This document shows positions 55,831 through 64,000 of a DNA stretch of 64,000 nt, one piece after another. The DNA lies in assembly GCA_004194705.1 (NCBI GenBank), contig SADC01001305.1, positions 434,001-498,000 on the forward strand, in the 5' to 3' direction. The notes below the pieces were generated by a model, which was not told where the DNA came from, searched no databases, and saw only the letters and a list, made by a program, of their open reading frames with translations. Made by a program: the position numbers and the translations under genes. The stretch is from Ditylenchus dipsaci (lineage: Eukaryota; Nematoda; Chromadorea; Rhabditida; Anguinidae). How positions within the stretch are numbered: the stretch's first letter is position 1; each line of letters starts with the position of its first letter.

Positions 55831-56586
55831 AGCCATACTACTTCATACTTACCCGAAACATCGAAACAAAACACATGTTTCGCGAAACAATCCCCCGAAA
55901 CATCGGTGTTTCGCGAAACAAGAAAGTGTTTCGCGAAACAACCCCCGAAACATGTTTCGGGAGAATGTTACGCAAAACATGTTTCGCGAAACAGTGGTTT
56001 CGAAACATGGTAATGTAATGCTTGTTAATACGGCTCAAATCGGTGTTAAAGATTCTTGTCGTGTAGTTTTTATAAATCTTTCTTTTTTTACAGTGGTTTC
56101 GGCGATAAAAAATGCTAGAATATAATATTGCAGGCATATTCGAACGATATACTCAATTGTTTAATGTGCTAAGTGGGTGACAAAGTCATCTTACTGAAAA
56201 TCATTCGCTGGAATTTTTTTCGTCAAGACAAAAGACATCTCAACCCTAAAAACCTGGGCAAACTGCTAGACATTTTCAGTTTTACGTTGAAACCACGCAG
56301 TTTAAATCATCATTGAAGCTCTTTATTCAAATCGTCATTGATCGGTTCATTTTATGAATGAACCGATGAAATCTGAACCGAAAATAAAATGAACCGAAAA
56401 TGAACCGATGAAAATCATCATCGAAGCTTTTGATTTATTTCTAACAAAAATACCCGCAGACTAACAATCTAACTGAGCAACCCTTCGTAGTAGGAACAAG
56501 AAAAAATAAGTGACCGAAAAGCAACAAACGATTTTATTCCGTATACAACTGGAAACAAAAAGGCGATACGTCATATTTCGTGAGCT

Positions 56587-56940
56587 TTAGCGTCCCATCC
56601 TCGCCAAAGTAAGGTTTGCTTTCGGGTTAGATGAAATTTTCTGCACACCAGCCAGCACTTCATTGATCTGAGTCTGCAATTCCCTTTGTTTGGCCACGTG
56701 TAACAATCGCAGAACTCTAATACAGTCATCCACCTGCAATTAGAACACATTTAACGGTCGATTAGGGTAATCCAAACCAACCTTTGGGTTTCCACTTGAT
56801 CGAACTCCCAAATCAAAACACTGCAGCGTGAATTTCTTCTCTCCAGTTTCTGCATTTGAACTAGCACTGATCTCTTCAAAATATGTGTCGATGGCCAGCA
56901 AAGTAGTTTCCACATCCGAATGCAATGAAATTCACTCATC
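56587..56940 (-). pseudogene. RTRAF: RTRAF (C14orf166/CGI-99) last two exons inside a transposon
   Basis: Two exons: about 56,920-56,785 reading DVETTLLAIDTYFEEISAS ... FDLGVRSSGNPK, and 56,734-56,587 reading VDDCIRVLRLLHVAKQREL, QTQINEVLAGVQKI and ending LARMGR-stop, which matches the human C-terminus (ILRLLHIEELRELQTKINEA, ...GKVGR). RTRAF is an RNA-transport/tRNA-ligase-complex protein. The frame upstream has a TGA just before SLHSDVETT and then Harbinger sequence; no N-terminal RTRAF exons are visible to the right as far as 64,000. Either a captured fragment or a real gene whose intron was invaded; I favour capture. Confidence 0.65.
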
Positions 56941-57081
56941 TACCTGGGCTTTGATGGCACTCAAATAGAACATAATAATGCAACATTTCTTGATCTGGAC
57001 TGAAAGGTTGGGTTAAATAGAAAGCATTTTTGCATTTCACCCAGTTTTGACTGTGCCTAGAAAAATACGCCAACCAGTAGC

Positions 57082-57345
57082 TCATATTCCGAATGCGTGT
57101 TCTACACAGGCACGTGCTTTGCTCAGTCTTGCATTAAAGTCAATCTTAGCTTGTTTCTTAGTCGTTAGAGATTCTGCTTGCACTCGGAGAAACCACTTAA
57201 AATCCTTGACTTCGGAACTATTGTAATAACGCCAAAAAGCCTTGAACGAAAGACCTTGCCGAGCTTCTTCCAAATGAGATGGCCTGATATAACTTCGCTT
57301 TTTCTGTTGATGTTGGATCCACCACCATATTGCTGCTTGCTCCAT
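57082..57345 (-). pseudogene. Harbinger nuclease fragment with internal deletion
   Basis: QQKKRSYIRPSHLEEARQGL is the usual start of HARBI1-like nucleases and ARLSKARACVEHAFGI the usual place near the end; the DDE residues between should span about 150 codons and are absent. Beyond 57,082 relics continue in broken frames (RIFLGTVKTG, VQIKKCCIIMFYLSA). Confidence 0.7.
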
Positions 57346-58085
57346 TAGACTTTCTAAAAACGTGAATTAAGTAAAAAAACACAGTCAGAATGTGCAGCAA
57401 ACAACTAAAAACTTCGAAAAACTGCACTTTTACTCCATGTTTCGAAGGACCTGTTTCGCGAAACATGTTTCGCGAAACACGGCGAAACATGAAAATGTTT
57501 CGCGAAACAGTTATTTTTTTGTTTCGCGAAACCGTGAAGTTTTCGATTGTAAAGTAATTAAGTGGGTTTCGGGGGTTGTTTCGCGAAACATTTTCATGTT
57601 TCGCGAAACAGGGCATGTTTCATGTAAGTATGAATGAAGCTTTAACAAAACTATCTTCAAAAGTCTTCGCAATAATTTTTTTATCACTTTATCAAGTTAA
57701 AAGTAGCTAAAACTGTCAATTTTAATATTTTGACACTATATTCGTCTTTGGCATGATCAATAAAACTACTCTCCAAAGCCAAAAGTGGTCATGCGCCAAA
57801 GCCATCAACATCACAAAATAGCTAGAATAATGGCTCTACTTTACTTTAGCGTCCAATGAGTTTGGACGTCTAAGAAAAAAATCTGAACGTCAAATTTAGA
57901 ATGAAATATTTAAGCGTCCGAATACAAAAAGCAAAAAAGATTAATTTGAAATTTACCGCGGGCGAGTTTACCTAGAGCCATTTCTCACGGTTGAAATTCA
58001 AACCCACATTTAACAAACTTTCGATTCAGCGAAACCCCCGATATAACGAATCTTTATCAGATATTTGTTTGGCCAGCGATGACCC

Positions 58086-58315
58086 ACCGTATTTCCTCTA
58101 ATTAAGGCGCCGGCGCGTTAACTTTTTGGGTCCCCATAACGCAATCTCGAATCTCGAGGTCAAATCGATATTTTTGGGCGAAAATCAAAAATTCAAAAAG
58201 CAGAATCGGTAGAGCTCCCGGGATATAAGAAAATGCAAAGAAAAACAGATCGAAAAAAAAATTCGGTTCTAAGATACAAACCCACAAAGTCAGGGGGCGC
58301 GTTAATTAGAGTTGA
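58086..58315. repeat. MITE, ACCGTATTTCCTCTAAT family
   Basis: ACCGTATTTCCTCTAATTAA then GGCGCCGGCGCGTTAAC; right side GGCGCGTTAATTAGAG. GCAGAATCGGTAGAGCTCCC is the family mid block. Confidence 0.75.
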
Positions 58316-58319
58316 TTAC

Positions 58320-59170
58320 TTAATTACTTTACACTCAAAAACTTCACGGTAAATACTTCACATTTGAAGAAAACTAGGCTTGATCGCCCGGGATAATAAT
58401 CCCGAAACGGGATTCGTGTTTTTTAGCACAAAATCATGCTTCTTTCATGCCGATCTGTTTTCAATCGAAGCGAAAATCTCTCCTATATCTTCTGACATAT
58501 TATGAGTCAATATGACTTAGATAGAAGAGATAGATAATTGAGGTTGAATGAATGCTGTGAAAATGCCGGGATCAAGCCTAAAGAAAATCATTTGAAAACC
58601 GTCACGCGCTGGGCCGAAAAAGCACGTGATAAAAAGTAATTCCAATTCCTGGTCTTGCTTGTATAAATTTGTTTACTATGTGGAACACGGGCTGGGTCAG
58701 GCCGAAATGTTTTTGACTAGGTACGGGCCGAAAAAAGTTTTACAAGCGCCGGGCCGGCAGAAGTGCGGCCTGCGCACATGTCTGGCCATATGGCCATCCT
58801 TAAGCTCATCTGTGTACTGCTATTTTTTTATTTGCGTATTTTTCTAGGATATAATGAAAGAAAATTCCAGCTTTTTTCATTCTTTGAAGTTGACTATTAT
58901 TTCCGATTTAAAAAATATTCAGACTTTTGTCTTTTGCTCAGCTTAGTTTTAACAATGCTTTTTATAGAAGATAAATCGGCAGCAGTATAAACACAAGCTG
59001 GGAACTGTTTCTTGTAATTTTACACAGGGAAAAATTCATTGTTTGAGATTTTCATCATTTCTTTGCCTTCATATCTCCATTTAATCAGTAGTTTTCGCCT
59101 GTTTACATTGTAAATCGCTTTATTATATATATTTATTTGTTCAGCACAACTTTTGTTGGCTGTTAAAAAC
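58320..59170. other. gene-free spacer
   Basis: AT-rich with one GC-richer patch at 58,600-58,800. No supported exon. Confidence 0.5.
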
Positions 59171-59177
59171 TTTATTA

Positions 59178-59615
59178 CAGTCGACTCTTAATTTTACGTA
59201 CCCCAAAAAGTTGGTTCCCCAGCTGGGTCCGACACTTTTTAGCCCAGTTTTTAAAGTGTTTCATCGGTTCTGGTTCGTTAGTCTAGTCCCAAATATCGCA
59301 CGGATTCGGACTTTGCCGATTCTTTTTAAGAAATAATACAGTTTCGCCATTTCGACCCGCAACTCTCGATAGTACATACACCTAAATTTTAAAACACTGA
59401 ATTTAGGTGAATGCACTATCGAGACTTGCGGGTCAAAATGGCGAGATGATATCACTTCTTAAAAACGATCGGTAAAATACGAATCCTTGCGTTATTTGGG
59501 ACCATACTGACGAATCAGAACCGATGAAACACTTTAAAAACTGGGTTAAAAAAGTTTCGGACCCAGCTGGGGGACCAACTTTTTGGGGGCAAGTAACGTC
59601 GAGAGTCGACGACTG
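59178..59615. repeat. CAGTC..GACTG element, variant ends
   Basis: CAGTCGACTCTTAATTTTAC and mirror; then AAAGTTGGTTCCCCAGCTGG with mirror. Centre: CTCGATAGTACATACACCTA facing its mirror. Lies ~30 bp upstream of the exon at 59,648. Confidence 0.8.
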
Positions 59616-59647
59616 TAGTTAAAAAAATGAATAATAAATTTCAGAGG

Positions 59648-62600
59648 GATGGCCGAAAAGGAAGACCCTATTTTGCCACTCAACACCATCAGTCCACCTG
59701 CATTCCAAAAATCCGGCTGTTTGAGCAAGTTGTGGACTATTTTTCGCAACAAGACCAGGCTTTTCTGGTGGCTGCTGATTGTGCGGTTGTCCGTACTGTG
59801 TTGGTCCATCTATGTGAACTCTAGACAGGTTTATTATTTTACATACAACGGACCCACAGAAGCTGTGCTAATTATAAATTTTCAGTGTTTTTTTTCTTGA
59901 TTAGCTTCTCCGGTCACTTACAGGAAATGGCGTGCATATTGCCATACCTTTAACTAAATTTGACGCTTCTGTCATATACCTCCCCCCTCCAAAATCAAGT
60001 GTTTTGGAAGTGTCCAAAAACCATTTTTAAGTAGTTATGTCGATATAAAAAGACAAAAAAATAATTTTAAAGGGTTGCTGGGCCACAGCGTGTCAAAACC
60101 TTATATGCTGTCAGATACACATTGGCGTTGTGTTTTTGATTTTTTTTGCTGAATATTCGACTTTTTAATGCTTCTTTTTGATTAATTTTAGCAATTTTTT
60201 GCAAATTTTTGATTTCTATTACATAAGAGATGATTCGTAATGATTGTAGTCATCAATTATCGAAGTTTTATCCGGCGGACAACAATCCGTGGCTAGAATT
60301 TTATTGAAAACAGTATTTCTATAGCAATTTTCGGTGTTTAATTGTTCAACTATAATTCCATTATTTTTTCTGCAGCATTTGCTCGCTTTTGATAGCCTTT
60401 TATTTCCTCAGTTTTTCTGCACGTTTTTATTGTCTCTTTCATACTCTTTTCTTCAAAAAAAATCCCAGAAATGTAGTGAAATTCGTTAAAAATAGAGCAG
60501 CAACATTTTGCAAAAATGGATTTGTTACATAAACAAGTAGCCACTCTGTCAGTCAACTAGATAAATTGTATTTTAAAACACCATTCGAAAGCCCAGAGAA
60601 AGAGCTACTGTTTGTATAGACTCACCTTTATTTTCATAGAGTCACGAGGGAGATAACGACTAAAGCAGTCTGCCAATCAATCTTTACAAGAATTAATTCA
60701 CAACAAAGTAAATGAAATACACAGAGTTTGAATGTGCAATGAAGAAAATAAAAACACAGAAAGATGAATGTAGAACTTAGCTTTCGATTGGTATAATATG
60801 TTTAAAATTAAACATTAAAAATGTGTTTCAAAAAAAATGAAAATTTGGGATCTATTTATATCTATTTATTGTTTGGTCTCGACACGAAACTATAAATTTC
60901 CAACTGAATTTGAACTTGTATCTGACGCTTGACACGCTGTGGGGCTGTGCATGGAGGGGAATGGAATAGTAGCAGGCCCCTTCTTGGTCAATTTTTTTTG
61001 AAGGTTATGCCTATTTTTAGGCTGTCTTACCATGTTTTTCAACATGGGCCGTGGCAAAAATAGACTCTATATGCATTTTATAATCAAGGGTACTTCTCGG
61101 AATCATGTCTAAGGTAAGTGAGTGCGCGCATCTCTAGCTCTCAGCCCCCTTCGCTTCCTTCGGGCGCGCAGGGGGCTTGGGGCTTGGAGTTGAGATGCGC
61201 ACACCCACATACCTTAGACACAAATCACTCTAAAGTGACTCTGGATGCATGAAAAAACATACATACCAGAGTTTATTTATGCGGTAGGCCCCAGTATTCA
61301 AAACTATGTTCAACATCTTCTTGTTAGTGGCCCCTGCGTGATTAGTGGCCCCCTTTTATTCCCTTCCCCTCCCTATACAGCCCTTAATCCCTTTTTAATT
61401 CAAAAGGCGGCAATTTAAATTTTTCAAATTTTGACTAAAAATCCATGACACCCCCCCTGTGGTTCGAAATTTTTTTTTTCTCAAAACCAAAAAAACGCGC
61501 GGCTTTCTCACTCCAAGCCCCCTGCGCCCCCGAAGGGTGAGCAGGGGGCTTGGAGTTGAGATGCGCACACCACATACCTTAGACACAAATCACTCGAAAG
61601 TGACTCTGGATGCATGAAAAATGTATACATACCATAGTTTATTTATGCAGTAGGCCCCAGTACTCAAAACTATGTGCAGTACAGCACTTCGCCTCTATTT
61701 AAATTGCTTTTCTAGACCTTTTATAGCAACATTATCACATGAAAACGGTCTTTGGACACTTTCGAAAAATCATGGTTGGGGGGGGGTTATATGACAGTTA
61801 TTCAATTATTGGAAGGGGGCGTATATTACAGTAGCGCCCTAAATTCTGTTATTTACACCATATAACACGCCTTAAAATAAACTTTTATTTTTATTTCTGA
61901 CTTTTTCCCTTTTAAAAATAATTTTATTCAAAAATTTCCCATGGTGTAAAATCTGACTTAGGATGAGCACGTGTTCATCCTGAGTCAGATTTTGCACTAT
62001 AGTTAACTGTAGAATTTCTCGTATACGGGAAATTCTACAGTTATTAATGCACAGTCATCGACGGTGCAAAATCTGACTCAGGATGAATACGTGCTCATCC
62101 TGAGTCAGATTTAAAAAAAAAGTTTCTTTCGAGGCGTATTATATCTGAATCTTGAAGAGAGCACATTCGTGTTTCTCGTGGTTAATTCACCACAATATTT
62201 GGAATTTCTCATTTATCTATATAAACTAAGATTTTGAAATTTTCGATAAATAAAAGGTCAATGCGAGATTCCGAAAATTGTGGCTATCTTATTTTTATGA
62301 TGGCATTTCAGGTGTCAAAGTGGATATATATCCAGTTAAAAGCATGAGTTTTAAGAGATTTGCACCTTAAAGTTTAGTTAAATAATGATTTTTGAAATGA
62401 ATAAATATAGAAATTGAAAAGGAAACTGGGTCATACACGATATAAGTCATTGTACGTCTTATTTGAATTTCAAAACGAGGGTGCTACGGCTACATTCACA
62501 CCTTTTGTTTGACACAACCGTGTTTATCACTCATATTTGCCCATAGCTTTTGCTGGGAAAATGCTTTCGGCGAGATATTTTTTGTACTCAGTTCCCAAGT

Positions 62601-63306
62601 AAGGGCCTAATAGGTGAGGCCTTCAACAAGACTATACACTAGGCTTCACAAAGTAAATCAAAATTTTGATTTATTTAATACTCGGTCATGCTTTTTTGGT
62701 ACTCAAAATCAGAGCGAAAGAAATCAAAATTTCGCTGTATTCTGTATTCAAAACTCAATACAGTCTACTCTCGTTAAACTGGCACTCCAATAAACTGGCA
62801 CCCTCGATAAACTGGCACTTTGAAAAAGCCCTATTTGGCTGGCCGACAGAGAAATTAGGCAAAGTAACATCCCACTAAACTGGCACCCCGATAAACTGGC
62901 ACCCCAGGCTGGTCCCCAGGGTGCCAGTTTATCGAGAGTAGACTGTAGTCTTAATTTCTAAAAATGTGCTGAGGAATTGAATAAAAAATCTCGTCGAAAG
63001 CACTTTTCCAACAAAAATTTGTGGGCAAATATGAGTGTATTGTAGCCTAAGCAAGTGAAAAAAAACTGAAAAGACTTATGACTCAAAATTTAAAAAAAAA
63101 CAGCTTATTTGGGTACTTTGTTGCAAATTATGCATGCTTGCTAACAACAATATAGGTGTCCTTGGTCTACTTCCACAATCAGACTCCCAATGACACTGAA
63201 GCATTTGTGCCTGAGCAAGAGTATGAGCAAGCGCGTGTGGTTCATCTTATTGCTGGCTTTTGCAGCATCCTAGGCCTTCAGCTCAACATCATTTTGACAT
63301 GTGTAA
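59648..63306 (+). CDS. unidentified membrane protein, first two exons (partial)
   Basis: Exon 59,648-59,827 starts MAEKEDPILPLNTISPPAFQ, has a basic stretch (WTIFRNKTRLF) and then a hydrophobic span WWLLIVRLSVLCWSIY, ending NSRQ before GTTTAT. A second exon at 63,156-63,302 follows ATATAG in the same phase: VSLVYFHNQTPNDTEAF, a glycosylation site, then VVHLIAGFCSILGLQLNIIL, another membrane span, before GTAAAC. That they belong together is inferred from phase and topology only. TTTCAG four bases ahead of the first ATG could be a trans-splice acceptor. The gene would run off the right edge. Confidence 0.4.
60060..60955. repeat. possible element with CCACAGCGTGTCAA ends
   Basis: GGGCCACAGCGTGTCAAAAC followed by GTCAGATACAC at 60,080-60,125 faces GTATCTGACGCTTGACACGCTGTGGGGC at 60,915-60,950. 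The interior is AT-rich and non-coding. Confidence 0.55.
61106..61300. repeat. GATGCGCACACCCACATACC repeat, copy 2 with inverted half
   Basis: GTCTAAGGTAAGTGAGTGCG at the left mirr­ors the GCACACCCACATACCTTAGAC block at 61,195; GGGGGCTTGG/CAGCCCCCTT words lie between. Then follows the hairpin and TGGATGCATGA block shared with the other copies. Confidence 0.75.
61495..61690. repeat. GATGCGCACACCCACATACC repeat, copy 3
   Basis: GCAGGGGGCTTGGAGTTGAG then GATGCGCACACCACATACC, TTAGACACAAATCACTCGAA and TTATTTATGCAGTAGGCCCC as in copy 2. Direct repeat with copy 2 about 365 bp earlier. Confidence 0.8.
61945..62115. repeat. triple-hairpin element
   Basis: Two copies of the palindrome AAATCTGACTCAGGATGA... 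CTCATCCTGAGTCAGATTT (61,949-61,997 and 62,067-62,112) flank a third stem, TAGAATTTCTCG/ CGGGAAATTCTA (62,011-62,039). An older version is in the EFCAB7 intron at 4,250. Confidence 0.8.
62120..62755. other. gene-free spacer
   Basis: AT-rich, nothing recognised. Confidence 0.5.
62761..62945. repeat. CAGTC..GACTG element, TAAACTGGCAC type
   Basis: CAGTCTACTCTCGTTAAACT and mirror GTTTATCGAGAGTAGACTG, with four ATAAACTGGCACC words between. Closest relative of 2,514 and 19,379. Flanked by TA. Confidence 0.85.
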
Positions 63307-63359
63307 ACTCATTTCTAACTATAGTTATATTAATTTCTGTTACAGGGTACTAGACAAGC

Positions 63360-64000
63360 TGTAGATCGAAAATTGTGAAACCAGATAAAAAATTGTTAAA
63401 CTTGTTGAGCACGTTATTGAGCAGCAATCCAAAATTCAGTCAACAAGTGGTTTAATCAAAAAAGTTTTTTGGATTACTTTTTTACTGACACCTTGCTCTC
63501 ATTGTGCACTTTTTGCGAAAGTTCTCAATCTAAACAATTTGGCTTCTAATTGCAATTTTTTTCATTTTACCAGTGATCCCAAGTTGTGTTTTTTTTCAAA
63601 TACCTCATTGAGAGATTTTTTTGAAGATTCTTGTTGGGCACCCCGAAGTTATATAAAAAAGTGTGCCGCTATTTCGAGATTATTTGAAAAATTAGGGAAG
63701 CCGGGCCCCCCAAAACCACTCCCCCGAAGTTGCCGAAAAACAATGATAAGGGTATCATGGGTTTTAGTCTACTTTTTAATCACCTTAGTTTTACATAGTT
63801 TTTTAGTATCCGACTTGTATGGGGTAATTCTATACTTATGGTAATAAGTCCGTTACGGGTTTTCAGGAAAAGCCCGTGGCTTTTCAAAAAGTTCGAAAGA
63901 GCCTGATACCTGAGTGTGACGGAATTCAAATGATCGCAGCTTTCTTAAAAGAATTCGGATATTTTTGAATTGTATTTATAACGAGAAGGTATTTTAACTG
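63360..64000. other. no supported gene
   Basis: One open stretch on the plus strand (63,539-63,844) has no splice context or recognisable motif and I do not call it. Confidence 0.4.

Larger units (their letters stand above)
55843..57633 (-). mobile_element. PIF/Harbinger element with TTTCGCGAAA arrays, enclosing RTRAF exons
   Basis: Ends TCATACTTACCCGAAACAT and mirror ATGTTTCATGTAAGTATGA. Sub-terminal regions carry at least four (left) and five (right) copies of the palindrome TGTTTCGCGAAACA, likely binding sites for the element's proteins. Inside, on the minus strand at 57,345-57,000, are parts of a Harbinger nuclease: SYIRPSHLEEARQGLSFKAF near the N-terminus, then KARACVEHAFGI near the C-terminus with the catalytic middle deleted. 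Next comes the tail of RTRAF (56,587-56,920). It is therefore non-autonomous. Confidence 0.75.

Noticed and set aside
56920..56940. In-frame TGA upstream of the RTRAF piece as selenocysteine
   Set aside because: The sequence left of it is Harbinger relic, not RTRAF, so the stop marks a fusion boundary, not recoding; no SECIS-like hairpin was evident.
1..64000. rRNA genes, LTR retrotransposons with reverse transcriptase, or viral insertions
   Set aside because: None of the characteristic motifs was found in any frame; the mobile DNA seen is all DNA-transposon type.

Overview
The window is nuclear DNA from an animal with AT-rich sequence, spliced genes and very many short inverted-repeat transposons. 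Small introns (about 44-60 bp, GT..TTTTAG/TTTCAG) sit beside introns of 0.5-3 kb swollen by repeats. An amino-acid transporter of the type I know from nematodes, and TTTCAG/TTTTAG acceptors just ahead of some start codons (possible spliced-leader sites), make a nematode the best guess; this is inference.

Layout: (1) 1,134-4,567 (+), 3' part of an EFCAB7-like EF-hand/ciliary gene. (2) 4,877-7,613 (-), a BTB/POZ protein with a Cys-rich tail. (3) 9,887-12,490 (-), a ZMPSTE24/Ste24 CAAX protease. (4) 13.8-16.8 kb, mariner remains and MITEs. (5) 17,301-21,232 (-), an unrecognised coiled-coil protein. (6) 23,823-27,652 (-), an AAAP-family amino-acid transporter. (7) 30,470-33,280 (-), TMEM144-like transporter, with a 1-kb foldback element in an intron. 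(8) 34-39 kb, mostly transposons, minisatellite and a lone BED-type finger. (9) 39,313-41,929 (-), inositol monophosphatase, again with a foldback in an intron. (10) 44,818-51,651 (+), a ZIP (SLC39A1-3 type) zinc transporter whose introns hold three transposons, one carrying its own Ser-rich reading frame. (11) 53,784-54,612 (-), a small secreted Cys protein. (12) 55.8-57.6 kb, a PIF/Harbinger element that encloses the last exons of RTRAF. (13) 58-64 kb, repeats and two exons of an unidentified membrane protein. The genes are unrelated housekeeping and transport functions; there is no operon or pathway cluster.

Two features dominate. First, seven genes are each interrupted by at least one point where a single extra base, usually in a homopolymer, restores a conserved frame; this looks like systematic assembly error rather than seven pseudogenes. 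Second, the repeats: at least nine copies of a CAGTC...GACTG inverted-repeat family, about nine copies of an ACCGTATTTCCTCTAAT family, three intronic foldbacks of 0.8-1.05 kb, and two elements (48.9-51.3 kb and 55.8-57.6 kb) that carry host-like coding sequence. All protein identities come from reading translations and recalling families; no database search was run.
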